Shown piece by piece: positions 7,613 to 15,144 of a DNA stretch of 37,094 nucleotides. How positions within the stretch are numbered: the first letter of the stretch is position 1; each line of letters opens with the position of its first letter. The translations under genes and the position numbers were made by a program. The stretch covers positions 1 to 37,094 of the forward strand of contig CACYUQ010000020.1 of assembly GCA_902777615.1 (NCBI GenBank). Direction: 5' to 3'. A model generated the notes under the pieces. It ran no database searches, was not told the origin of the DNA, and saw only the letters and a program-made list of their open reading frames with translations. Source of the stretch: an uncultured Selenomonadaceae bacterium (lineage in GTDB: Bacteria > Bacillota > Negativicutes > Selenomonadales > Selenomonadaceae).

Positions 7613-8554
7613 TCACAACATCTTCTTTTTTCTTAAAACCCACATTACAATAAAGCAAATAAGTGCCGTAATACCGCATATTATATAAAAGCCATAAGGT
7701 GTACTTGAAAGCGGCATCCATCTTCCAGCAACATTCATTCCGTACAAACCGGATATGATAGTAGGTATAGACATGACAATCGTTATCGCAGCAAGGTATT
7801 TCATCATATTGTTAAGACGGTTGTCAATAACTGTCGACATAAGTTCCCTTGTACCTTTTATGATGTCACGGTAAATCTGTGTCATCTCTATAGCCTGTAG
7901 ATTTTCGACAATCACATCATCTAAAAGTTCATGATCCTCCGGAAATTTCTTTATACCACTGTATCTGGTCAATCTGTCTACAATCATACGGTTAGCACGA
8001 AGAGATGTATCAAAGTATACAAGGTTGGATTCAAGCTCGTGTAAGATTATGATATCCGAATCCTCCATAACTCCACCCATCTTTTCTTCCATTTCAAGAC
8101 GCTTTCTGTCAATAACCCTAAGGTATGACTGATACAGCATGCTGGTACGGTAAAGAATCTGATAAGTAAATCTTACCTTCTTTTTGGTGGTAAAATCCTT
8201 AAGCTTATTCATTATAAAATGCTTTATAACCGGAGTCTCAACAGAGCATATGGTTATAATTGAATCATCTGTCCATATAATACCAAGAGGTATAGTAGTA
8301 TATGCTTCCTGATTATGACGTATCTCAACTGTCGGGATGTCAAATATTACAAGCACATAATTGTCATTGATATCCACACGTGAAGATTCTTCTTCGTCAA
8401 GAGCTGCTCTTATATCCGGCAAATCTATATCGTAGTGTTTGGATATTTCGATACTTTCCTCCTGAGTGGGGGCTGTAAGATTAATCCACATACCATTTTC
8501 ATAATCTTCAATTTCTCTAAATTTACCATCATCAGTTATATATCTGCTAATCAT
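7613..8554 (-). CDS. corA: CorA-family divalent cation transporter
   Basis: The 313-residue protein has the CorA plan: an N-terminal acidic alpha/beta cytoplasmic domain, a long helical region (about 120-245), then two C-terminal membrane spans (about 250-270 and 285-305). The first span ends in the YGMN signature at 271-274, the selectivity filter for hydrated magnesium or cobalt in CorA pentamers. The C-terminus is RKKKML. The sequence resembles the Firmicute CorA-like branch. A GGGGGG site precedes the ATG. It is followed by the acyltransferase gene. Confidence 0.92.
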   Translation of the reverse strand: MISRYITDDGKFREIEDYENGMWINLTAPTQEESIEISKHYDIDLPDIRAALDEEESSRVDINDNYVLVIFDIPTVEIRHNQEAYTTIPLGIIWTDDSIITICSVETPVIKHFIMNKLKDFTTKKKVRFTYQILYRTSMLYQSYLRVIDRKRLEMEEKMGGVMEDSDIIILHELESNLVYFDTSLRANRMIVDRLTRYSGIKKFPEDHELLDDVIVENLQAIEMTQIYRDIIKGTRELMSTVIDNRLNNMMKYLAAITIVMSIPTIISGLYGMNVAGRWMPLSSTPYGFYIICGITALICFIVMWVLRKKKML

Positions 8555-8700
8555 GGTGCATCCCCCCGTTTTTTATATTTGATATGGTTATTGCGACATA
8601 ATCAACCGCCAAACAACCTCATAATATATGATAACACAAATTTGCTTTATTTGTATACTTTTTTGAGGGTATTTTAAATAATATTTTTACTTTTTTTAGA

Positions 8701-8910
8701 TTATTTTATACCTGTAACCTTATAATCCTGATCCTCGACAGCTTTCTTTAAGACATCATCAGATACTTCCTTTGAAAATGTAACAACTGCCTCATTTTTC
8801 TCATGGCTTGGTAAAGCCTCAGTTACTCCGTCTATCGCTTCAAGCGCTTTTTTTACTCTTGCCTCACAATGAGCACACATCATTCCTTCGATAGTCATTG
8901 TTTTCTGCAT
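8701..8910 (-). CDS. Possible CopZ-like chaperone from internal start in copA
   Basis: In frame with copA, an ATG at 8910 is preceded by AAAGGAGG at eight bases' distance, as good a ribosome site as any in the window. Translation from it would give a free 69-residue heavy-metal domain starting [15 protein letters not shown], the size and fold of the copper chaperone CopZ. The linker before it is hydrophilic and poorly conserved. This suggests copA mRNA yields both the pump and a chaperone, or that a separate copZ was fused to copA. E. coli is known to make a CopA-derived chaperone, but by frameshifting at the 5' end. Internal initiation here is inference. Confidence 0.5.
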   Translation of the reverse strand: MQKTMTIEGMMCAHCEARVKKALEAIDGVTEALPSHEKNEAVVTFSKEVSDDVLKKAVEDQDYKVTGIK

Positions 8911-11436
8911 ATTATTTTCCTCCTTTATTTCATTATTATATAATTTATCTTCGCTTATTATCTTACTTTTTGTTTCCTGATTTATAACTTTTTCATCATA
9001 TGGATTATTTTTAATCTTTTTCAGATTTAGTCTGAGTGCATTTGTCACCACACATACACTTGACATACTCATGGCCGCAGCTCCAAACATCGGATTTAAA
9101 AGCCAGCCAAACAAAGGATACCACACACCGGCAGCAAGTGGAATACCGATGATATTATAGAAAAATGCCCAAAACAGGTTTTCATGTATATTTTTTATAG
9201 TCGCTTTACTTAGCCTTACTGCTGCCGTCACATCACTTAGCTCATTTTTCATCAAAACAACATCGGCAGAATCTATAGCTATGTCCGTTCCTGAACCGAT
9301 TGCAATACCTACATCTGCCTGTGTAAGTGCCGGTGCATCATTTATACCGTCACCGACCATAATGACCTTCTTGCCCTGATTGATATAATCAAGTACAACC
9401 TTAGCCTTGCTTTCCGGCATAACCTCTGCAATTATCTCATCAACTCCGGCTTTTTTGCCTATAGCATCAGCAGTCTTTTTGTTATCTCCCGTAACCATAA
9501 CGACAGTTTTGCCCATAGACTTTAATTCATTTATAGCAGATATGCTGTCATCTTTTAAAACATCCGCAACTGCAATTATTCCAAGCAGCTTATCCCCATC
9601 ACAAAACAGCATCGGAGTTTTACCCTCAGAAGAAAGTTCATCTAACTTTTTGATGACATCGTTACTTAACTTTATCTTGTCCGATATATATCTGCGATTT
9701 CCGGCGTATATATCTTTCCCGGCTATTTTGCCACTTAGTCCGTTGCCTGCGTGGTTTTCAAATTCTTCAATCTCTATATCATTTAAAACAAATGTCCCCT
9801 GATCAGATTTTGAGCCGCCTTTTGAAGCTTCATTTGAATCTGCCTTTTTATCTGCTTTAGAATCGTCCGGATTCTCGCAATAAGAAACTATCGCTTTAGC
9901 AAGCGGATGCTCACTCTTTTTCTCTAAGGCATAGGCCTTTTCTATGAGTAATCTCTTATCATCATTTATATAGCCACCACTTTTATCAATACTTTTATCA
10001 ATTATTTTATTATTATAACTATCGCTTCCGGCTATTTCAGTCTTTACTGTTAATTCAGATAATGAAATCACATCCGTTACAACCGGTATGCCCTTAGTTA
10101 TAGTTCCTGTCTTGTCAAGAAGTATCACATCCGCCTTACCGGCATTTTCAAGTGCAGTTGCATTTTTAAATAAGATGCCGTTTTTAGCTCCCAGACCACT
10201 TCCGACCATAATTGCAACAGGTGTAGCGAGTCCGAGTGCACAAGGGCAGCTTATAACCAACACCGAAACCGCTCTTGCCAGTGAAAAACCAACTTCGTAT
10301 CCGGCTATAGTCCAGACTATATATGTTATAAGCGCGATGCCTATAACTATCGGTACAAATACTCCGGAAACTTTATCTGCAATTTTGGCAATCGGTGCTT
10401 TGGTAGCTGCTGCATCACTGACCATCCTTATTATCTGGGACAGGGTTGTATCCTCGCCAACTTTTTTTGCCTCGCATGTTACAAAACCTGAAAGGTTGAT
10501 CGTCGCGGTCTTAACCTCATTTCCAACCTCTTTATCAACCGGTATACTCTCGCCGGTTAAGGCACTTTCGTCTATACTTGTACTACCCGATACAATCCTT
10601 CCATCAACCGGAATTCTCTCACCCGGTCTTACGACAAATGTATCTCCTACCATTACCTCATTGGCAGAAATCGTTACCTCTTTGCCGTCCCGTAAAACCG
10701 TCGCAGTATCCGGCGCAAGCTTCATAAGACCTTTTATGGCATCCGTAGTTCTTCCCTTCGAATATGCTTCAAGCATTTTTCCAAGTGTAATAAGCACCAG
10801 TATCATCGCCGCAGACTCAAAATAAAGCTCATCCATATAATGCTCTACGGCAGTCATATCTCCACTAACCTGCGCATCCGTCATGGCAAAAAGCGCACAC
10901 ATGCTGTATATAAACGAAGCTCCCGAACCAAGTGCAACAAGGCTGTCCATATTGGGCGCAAGATGTCTGAAGCCTTTAAATCCACTTATAAAAAACTTCT
11001 GATTGATAACCATTATAATAACTGCCAAAAGAAGCTGTATAAGCCCCATAGCCACATGATTTCCATCAAAAAATGCCGGCAGTGGAAATCCAAACATCAT
11101 ATGTCCCATCGAAAGATACATCAGCACGGCAAGGAACCCAAGCGACGCGACAAGCCGCCGCAACAGCGCAGGCGTCTCCCGATCCTCCAAAAGCGAAGCA
11201 TCCGCCGACGCATCGCCGCCCGCGTCTTTCGTCGCCTCACCCTTGACCGCCGCGCCATACCCCGCATCCTCCACGGCGGCAATCACCGCCAACGGATCGG
11301 CGGTTCCCTCGACCCCCATAGAATTCGTCAAAAGGCTAACCGCACAATTTTCCACACCCTCGACCTTTTTCACGGCCTTCTCCACGCGAGCGACGCAAGC
11401 CGCACAACTCATTCCCGTGACTGTATATTGCTTCAT
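8701..11436 (-). CDS. copA: Copper-translocating P1B-type ATPase with N- and C-terminal metal-binding domains
   Basis: The 911-residue pump exports copper(I). Order: N-terminal heavy-metal domain with GMSCAAC (8-14); eight membrane spans from about residue 93; actuator TGES (294-297); CPC in span six (397-399); phosphorylation site DKTGT (441-445); HP dipeptide (510-511); GDGIND hinge (695-700); and a second heavy-metal domain (843-911) with GMMCAHC at the very C-terminus. A charged low-complexity insert (about 521-548) enlarges the nucleotide domain. The start at 11436 has AGAGGTG nearby; a longer frame to 11466 is less likely. Base and codon use change abruptly near residues 100-110 (about 11,105-11,135): codons before are GC-rich like the DNA to the right, those after are AT-rich like the DNA to the left. 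Confidence 0.93.
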   Translation of the reverse strand: MKQYTVTGMSCAACVARVEKAVKKVEGVENCAVSLLTNSMGVEGTADPLAVIAAVEDAGYGAAVKGEATKDAGGDASADASLLEDRETPALLRRLVASLGFLAVLMYLSMGHMMFGFPLPAFFDGNHVAMGLIQLLLAVIIMVINQKFFISGFKGFRHLAPNMDSLVALGSGASFIYSMCALFAMTDAQVSGDMTAVEHYMDELYFESAAMILVLITLGKMLEAYSKGRTTDAIKGLMKLAPDTATVLRDGKEVTISANEVMVGDTFVVRPGERIPVDGRIVSGSTSIDESALTGESIPVDKEVGNEVKTATINLSGFVTCEAKKVGEDTTLSQIIRMVSDAAATKAPIAKIADKVSGVFVPIVIGIALITYIVWTIAGYEVGFSLARAVSVLVISCPCALGLATPVAIMVGSGLGAKNGILFKNATALENAGKADVILLDKTGTITKGIPVVTDVISLSELTVKTEIAGSDSYNNKIIDKSIDKSGGYINDDKRLLIEKAYALEKKSEHPLAKAIVSYCENPDDSKADKKADSNEASKGGSKSDQGTFVLNDIEIEEFENHAGNGLSGKIAGKDIYAGNRRYISDKIKLSNDVIKKLDELSSEGKTPMLFCDGDKLLGIIAVADVLKDDSISAINELKSMGKTVVMVTGDNKKTADAIGKKAGVDEIIAEVMPESKAKVVLDYINQGKKVIMVGDGINDAPALTQADVGIAIGSGTDIAIDSADVVLMKNELSDVTAAVRLSKATIKNIHENLFWAFFYNIIGIPLAAGVWYPLFGWLLNPMFGAAAMSMSSVCVVTNALRLNLKKIKNNPYDEKVINQETKSKIISEDKLYNNEIKEENNMQKTMTIEGMMCAHCEARVKKALEAIDGVTEALPSHEKNEAVVTFSKEVSDDVLKKAVEDQDYKVTGIK

Positions 11437-11488
11437 CGATTCACCTCTTTTATAAAACATGAACAAAATACCCTATCGTTTTCATATA

Positions 11489-11517
11489 TTTATATCGCCA
11501 CATAGATTATTTGTCAA
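11489..11517 (-). promoter_or_regulatory. Promoter of copA
   Basis: TTGACA (11512-11517) and TATAAA (11489-11494) are spaced by exactly 17 bases on the minus strand, about 53 bases upstream of the copA ATG. It lies on the GC-rich side of the composition break. Confidence 0.8.
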
Positions 11518-11530
11518 TCGTCTCTTTTCT

Positions 11531-11574
11531 TGCAACTACTATCGGTTGCATTTCCCCTTTCTCCATGGTATAAT
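11531..11574 (+). promoter_or_regulatory. hicAB promoter with operator-like inverted repeat
   Basis: TTGCAT (11546-11551) and TATAAT (11569-11574) are spaced by 17 bases, 23 bases before the hicA GTG. The inverted repeat TGCAAC (11531-11536) / GTTGCA (11545-11550) overlaps the -35, a good place for a HicB autorepressor site. Confidence 0.75.
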
Positions 11575-11597
11575 TTACGAGAAAGAGAGGCGTTACT

Positions 11598-11849
11598 GTG
11601 GGGCAAAAAGAAAAGCTACTACGCAGGTTAAAAGCCAATCCCAAAGATTTTACTTTTGAGGAAGCCGAAACATTGCTTGGCTACTTGGGATACCAACAAT
11701 CAAACAAAGGGAAAACCAGCGGCTCACGCTCCATGTTCACGAACGGGCATCAGAAACTATTGCTGCATAAGCCACATCCCCGAAAAGAGCTCTTGACGTA
11801 CCAAGTCAAACAACTGATTGAACAACTCGAACAGGAGGGATTGCTGTGA
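11598..11849 (+). CDS. hicA: HicA-family toxin (mRNA interferase)
   Basis: The 83-residue protein has the double-stranded RNA-binding-like HicA fold: KLLRRLKANPKDFTFEEAETLLGYLGY, then KTSGSRSMFTNGHQKLLLHKPHP, in which the histidines after the GS turn correspond to the catalytic region, and a C-terminal helix with LTYQVKQLIEQLEQEGLL. HicA toxins cut mRNA and are neutralised by HicB. It starts with GTG, seven bases after GAGAGG. Its stop overlaps the start of hicB by four bases, the usual toxin-first order for this family. Confidence 0.9.
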   Translation: MGQKEKLLRRLKANPKDFTFEEAETLLGYLGYQQSNKGKTSGSRSMFTNGHQKLLLHKPHPRKELLTYQVKQLIEQLEQEGLL

Positions 11850-12193
11850 ACAATGTCATGGAATATAAAGGCTATATCGGCAGCGTCGAATTTTCCGAAC
11901 CCGATGGTCTCTTCTTCGGAAAAGTGCAGGGAATCCGCTCTCTCATTTCGTATGAAGGTTCAACAGCCGCAGAATTGGTCGCCGATTTTCACGGCGCCGT
12001 CGATGATTACCTGGCGCTCTGCGAAGAAGAAGGAACGAAGCCTGAAATCGCCTATAAAGGAAGCCTCAATGTCCGTTTCAAAAAACGCGATACGCACCGA
12101 AGGGCGGCCATCTATGCCATCACTCACGAGCAAAGTTTAAACAGTTTTATTGAGGAAGCCGTAGAGGAAAAACTTGCTACGGTCACCAGATAA
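11846..12193 (+). CDS. hicB: HicB-family antitoxin
   Basis: The 115-residue protein pairs a partial RNase H-like HicB domain (MEYKGYIGSVEFSEPDGLFFGKVQGI, then STAAELVADFHGAVDDYLALCEEEG) with a C-terminal ribbon-helix-helix DNA-binding segment (GSLNVRFKKRDTHRRAAIYAITHEQSLNSFIEEAV). This is the long form of HicB that both neutralises HicA and represses its own operon. The GTG at 11846 has GGAGGG six bases upstream and lies within the end of hicA; a nearby in-frame ATG four codons on is an alternative. A strong terminator follows at once, so the operon contains only these two genes. Confidence 0.9.
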   Translation: MNNVMEYKGYIGSVEFSEPDGLFFGKVQGIRSLISYEGSTAAELVADFHGAVDDYLALCEEEGTKPEIAYKGSLNVRFKKRDTHRRAAIYAITHEQSLNSFIEEAVEEKLATVTR

Positions 12194-12216
12194 AACCGCT
12201 CGATTGTCTGGACACC

Positions 12217-12250
12217 AAACGCCACCAAGCTCTCGCTTGGTGGCGTTTTT
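12217..12250 (+). terminator. Terminator of hicAB
   Basis: AAACGCCACCAAGC and GCTTGGTGGCGTTT form a perfect 14-bp stem with a TCTC loop and end in five T, 23 bases after the hicB stop. Confidence 0.93.
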
Positions 12251-12490
12251 CACTGTAAATGCATATTGTATCAGAAATGACTCCTATCACACCAACATAA
12301 AGTAGTCATATGATAGTTTTATTTAATAATCCTCGCAGTGCCCATTTAAATGGTAACAATAACGACCGCATCCTTTCATAACAGGGAATGCAAGTCCGGG
12401 TTAACAGACTTATATACGATATAATCCTTTTTTCATTAGTATTTGTTCATAACTATCCCACAAATTGCTATTAATTGGAAAGGTTAATGT
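12251..12490. other. Gene-free AT-rich stretch
   Basis: No convincing reading frame, RNA or strong promoter was seen. It is more AT-rich than the flanks and separates hicAB from a degraded segment. It is probably relic DNA of the island. Confidence 0.5.
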
Positions 12491-12497
12491 TGTTAGC

Positions 12498-12586
12498 GTC
12501 GGGCGATTTTAGCCATATCGGGTCGGGCGATTTTAACCAAATTTAGTCGGAAGATTTTAGCCAATCGAGATTGAACAATAATAGCC
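12498..12586. repeat. Four 24-bp direct repeats, IS-end-like
   Basis: The 17-base core GTCGGGCGATTTTAGCC recurs with an exact 24-base period at 12498, 12522 and 12546, with one to two changes; a fourth, strongly decayed copy sits at 12570. Multiple terminal direct repeats of about this size are typical of IS21-family ends, but no transposase is present. Plasmid-style iterons are a less likely alternative. Confidence 0.65.
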
Positions 12587-12822
12587 AACGGCCCAGCTAT
12601 CTGCGCCGCAGGCCATGAGATTTTCCTGTTGGGTCTTGAAGATGTACTCCGAGGGCGACAGCCAGCAGATACGGGCGTCGTGATGGCCCTCGCAGAGCTT
12701 AAAGACGATGAAGGATTTCCCAGTGCCGGTCGGATGGACACAGCAGCCTTACCCGAATCGGCGAGCATGGTACAGGCGGCGTTGTAGGCAGTCTGGTTAT
12801 GAGGATAGAGTATAATTGCCAT
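12557..12822 (-). pseudogene. Frameshifted N-terminal fragment of a DEAD/DEAH-type helicase
   Basis: From the ATG at 12822, with AAAGGAGG eight bases upstream, 28 residues read MAIILYPHNQTAYNAA to GKAAV. A lost base near 12738 then shifts the frame. In the next frame the protein resumes as HPTGTGKSFIVFKLCE, a Walker A motif, followed by ARICWLSPSEYIFKTQQENLM. This is the start of a large superfamily 2 helicase, cut off after about 88 residues where the 24-bp repeats begin. The intact start region and the abrupt end suggest truncation by an insertion sequence that was later lost or deleted. It is non-functional as it stands. Confidence 0.7.
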
Positions 12823-12841
12823 AGTCGCCGCCTCCTTTACT

Positions 12842-12867
12842 ACAAAACATACATCTGTATGTTTTGT
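12842..12867. promoter_or_regulatory. Perfect 12-bp palindrome, operator-like
   Basis: ACAAAACATACA and TGTATGTTTTGT are perfect inverted repeats separated by two bases, 20 bases upstream of the helicase-fragment start. The size and spacing suit a dimeric repressor site, perhaps for the lost element's regulator. Confidence 0.5.
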
Positions 12868-12904
12868 TGACGGCTCATTTTGACGGCTTATCCTCCAAAT
12901 AACA

Positions 12905-12946
12905 AAAGCGCCGACTGCATATCCGCATATGACAGTCGACGCTTTC
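12905..12946 (-). terminator. Terminator after integrase gene
   Basis: AAAGCGTCGACTG and CAGTCGGCGCTTT (minus strand) form a 13-bp stem with one G-U pair, with an inner CATAT/ATATG pairing, followed by TTTTGTTATTT. It lies about 43 bases after the integrase stop. Confidence 0.75.
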
Positions 12947-12988
12947 GTATTTTTGCTTTGCCGGCTCATCTGACGACTTATCGCCGTT

Positions 12989-14098
12989 TCATTGCAATTT
13001 CGCCATATTGCGGCGCTTCATTTCCATCGTCGGATGCACATAACGGTTGAAGGTGATATTCACATTGGAATGTCCCAAAATGACGCTTAGGCATTTTGCA
13101 TCAAAGCCCGCCTCTACGCATCGCGTGGCAAAGGTGTGGCGCAACGCATGGAAATTCGCATCCGCGATGCCACATTCTTCCAGCACTCCCTTGAACCGGT
13201 TCTGCATTGTCCGAGGCTCGATGAAACGCTCTTGTTCTCCAGTCAAAAGAAACGTCCCACTGCGATAAAACGGCCGCAAGCTGGAGCAAATCTTGTCCGG
13301 CAAAGGAATCGTCCGTATGGAACAATCACTCTTCGGGGATGTGATGACAATTTTCGTCCGTGTCTGTGCATTCGCCGCTTCCCGGATTCTCTGCATCGTC
13401 CGATGGATATGAAGCTGCTTGCTCGACAGACAAATATCGTCCCAGCGCAGGGCACAAAGCTCCCCTAGACGAATGCCGGTAAAAAGGCAAAGCAGAATCC
13501 CTTTATGCCAAGGCATCAATGCAGCGCTCAGATATGACCGCAGTCGCTCCTGTTCCTGCTCGCTGAAAATCCGGATTGGCTTTTCTTTCTGTTTCATGCA
13601 CAACCCATCCAAAGAAAAGTTGACGGCACATCCTTGCCGGGCGGCATATTTTTGAAGGATTTTCAAAATACAGCGAACCTCGGATACCGTCCGCGCGGAA
13701 AGTCCTTTGCATCCTGTTCCACCTTCCGTAAGCAACATACGGAAAAAAGAAGAAACACTTTCCGTGGACAACTCTCCCACAGAAATCTCCCCAAACTTCG
13801 GCAAAATGTAGCAGGATAAATAATCCCTGTACTTTGCGATGGTGGATTCCTTCAAGAAGGATTTTGAGTCCTCCAACCACCTTTCGCTGACGGCGTTCAA
13901 CGTTGCGTTTTTCTGCGCCATTGCTTCACAGCCCGTTTTCCACATCTTTTTTGCTGTCGTCAACTTTTTCTTTGCGGCGGTGTATGTGGCTGCAAAGACA
14001 TATCCAAACGCTGTTTTTCCGTGCGTGCGTCCCTTGACGTATCTCCCCTCCCAACGTCCGTCTTTCCTTTTGTAAATATTGTCGCCTTGTTTTGACAT
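12989..14098 (-). CDS. Tyrosine site-specific integrase (phage/ICE type)
   Basis: The 369-residue recombinase has an N-terminal AP2-like arm-binding region (GDNIYKRKDGRWEGRY), a SAM-like core-binding domain (about 65-160), and a catalytic domain with all expected residues: R210 in FTGIRLGEL, K256 in TSPKSD, H317 and R320 in HALRH, H343 in LGHSNV, and the nucleophile Y353 in NRYVHP. It cuts and rejoins DNA at attachment sites to integrate or excise a mobile element. GGAGG lies before the start. No excisionase, relaxase or phage genes accompany it, so the element is reduced to a remnant. No tRNA is adjacent to serve as an obvious attachment site. Confidence 0.94.
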   Translation of the reverse strand: MSKQGDNIYKRKDGRWEGRYVKGRTHGKTAFGYVFAATYTAAKKKLTTAKKMWKTGCEAMAQKNATLNAVSERWLEDSKSFLKESTIAKYRDYLSCYILPKFGEISVGELSTESVSSFFRMLLTEGGTGCKGLSARTVSEVRCILKILQKYAARQGCAVNFSLDGLCMKQKEKPIRIFSEQEQERLRSYLSAALMPWHKGILLCLFTGIRLGELCALRWDDICLSSKQLHIHRTMQRIREAANAQTRTKIVITSPKSDCSIRTIPLPDKICSSLRPFYRSGTFLLTGEQERFIEPRTMQNRFKGVLEECGIADANFHALRHTFATRCVEAGFDAKCLSVILGHSNVNITFNRYVHPTMEMKRRNMAKLQ

Positions 14099-14136
14099 TT
14101 TTCCAACACCTCCTTCCTAAAATATACGCCGTTTAT

Positions 14137-14165
14137 TTGACAAGACGGCATAAGGGTTGTAGAAT
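14137..14165 (+). promoter_or_regulatory. Strong sigma70-type promoter facing away from the integrase
   Basis: TTGACA (14137-14142) and TAGAAT (14160-14165) are spaced by 17 bases on the plus strand. No gene lies downstream on this strand. The small inverted repeat GCCGT/ACGGC (14129-14149) surrounds the -35. Confidence 0.65.
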
Positions 14166-14171
14166 ATTTGC

Positions 14172-14313
14172 TGAAATTTGGAGTAGGAATATTTTTTCGT
14201 GAAATGCATTATTTCACGAAAAAATATTCCTGTTTGCCGTAACGTCATAAAATTTCATATAAAAGAGGAAGCCATCGATTGATCTGTTCAACCGATGGCT
14301 TCCTCTTTTATAT
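14172..14313 (+). ncRNA. Candidate small RNA of about 140 nt
   Basis: A strong plus-strand promoter is followed by a perfect 21-bp hairpin (14185-14205 / 14211-14231, loop GCATT), about 25 unpaired bases, and a strong terminator hairpin (14257-14313). No open frame longer than about 12 codons fits in between. A compact promoter, structure and terminator with no gene suggests a small RNA divergent from the integrase. Alternatively the palindrome is an integrase or repressor binding site. No known RNA family was recognised. Confidence 0.4.
14257..14313 (-). terminator. Bidirectional terminator after HAD phosphatase gene
   Basis: The arms 14257-14277 and 14293-14313 are perfect 21-bp complements with A- and T-runs at their ends, so it can stop transcription from either side. 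It ends the minus-strand operon starting at 18232. Confidence 0.9.
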
Positions 14314-14328
14314 TGTCGTTCTTGTTTT

Positions 14329-15144
14329 CTATCCTTCCAGCACAAATCGCCGCACGGCTTTTGCGAAGCCGTTTTCCTCGCAGGGGGGCGCTATTTCGTT
14401 TGCCGCTTCCTTGACTGCGGGGATGGCGTTTCCCATCGCTACGCCCAGGCCTGCCGCGCGGATCATTTCTATATCGTTGCCGGAATCGCCGAGGGCCATG
14501 ATTTCTTCGGAGCAGATTCCGCGCTGTTCGGCGAGAGAGAGCATTGCGCGCGCCTTTGAGACACCGGGGCGCACGATTTCGATATAGGTGGGGCTGGACT
14601 GCATGACGTCCGCTTCGTTGCGGAAACGGTTCCGAAGGTCGCGGATGACGTCGTCGATTTTTTCCGCCGGGACGGCGACAAGGAGCTTCGGGACTTCTTT
14701 TGTCCGAGAGAGCATTCCACCGCGGCCGATGGCCTTGCCGTACACTTTCGACGCCGACTCGTAAATCCGCGCGTCCTCGGTCTGCTCAACGTAGTAGAGC
14801 TCGTCGCCGACATAGCTCTGCACGTACCAGCCGCAGGCGAAAACATAGCCGAGCACACGCTCGACGACCGGCGGCTCCAGATACGAAGACGCCAACAGTT
14901 CGCCGCTGGCCTTTTGAATAATAGCACCGTTGTAGCTGATGATTGGCGCGTCGACGCCCAACGCCTCGGCATATTGAACCGCCGAGCGGTGCATCCTGCC
15001 CGTGGCGATGACCGTGGGAACGCCTTGCTCCGCCGCCGCCTGAACCGCTTTCTTGTTTTCCTCGGTGATTTTGTAGGCGGCGTTCACCAGCGTTCCGTCG
15101 AGGTCGGTCACAATCATGCGGATTTTTTTCTGCTCGCCCATCAT
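14329..15144 (-). CDS. Cof-type HAD-IIB phosphatase
   Basis: The 271-residue enzyme has the haloacid dehalogenase motifs: DLDGTL with the nucleophile aspartate near residue 13, an ATGR segment as motif II, the type IIB cap in the middle, and GDSGNDIEMI as motif IV. Such proteins dephosphorylate sugar phosphates or cofactors such as pyridoxal phosphate and FMN; the substrate is not predictable. The ATG at 15144 overlaps the stop of the upstream DUF1667 gene by four bases; a longer frame to 15264 is non-homologous. Coupled to the oxidoreductase module, it might remove glycerol phosphate or a related intermediate, but that is a guess. Confidence 0.88.
   Translation of the reverse strand: MMGEQKKIRMIVTDLDGTLVNAAYKITEENKKAVQAAAEQGVPTVIATGRMHRSAVQYAEALGVDAPIISYNGAIIQKASGELLASSYLEPPVVERVLGYVFACGWYVQSYVGDELYYVEQTEDARIYESASKVYGKAIGRGGMLSRTKEVPKLLVAVPAEKIDDVIRDLRNRFRNEADVMQSSPTYIEIVRPGVSKARAMLSLAEQRGICSEEIMALGDSGNDIEMIRAAGLGVAMGNAIPAVKEAANEIAPPCEENGFAKAVRRFVLEG

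Noticed and set aside
8701-8910. Programmed frameshift in copA, as in E. coli
   Set aside because: No slippery sequence and hairpin were noticed after the N-terminal domain; the chaperone candidate is at the 3' end and needs only an internal start.
10088-10825. Long plus-strand frames opposite copA
   Set aside because: They mirror well-defined copA motifs; no ribosome site or recognisable domain.
12498-12586. 24-bp direct repeats as a CRISPR array
   Set aside because: Units follow each other with no variable spacers of 30 or more bases, and no cas gene is nearby.
12493-12969. A 158-residue minus-strand frame over the helicase fragment
   Set aside because: Only residues from the ATG at 12822 to the frameshift make sense; the rest is out-of-frame translation of the helicase and the repeats.
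14185-14231. 21-bp palindrome as integrase terminator
   Set aside because: It lies upstream of the integrase start, not after its stop; the integrase has its own terminator at 12905-12946.
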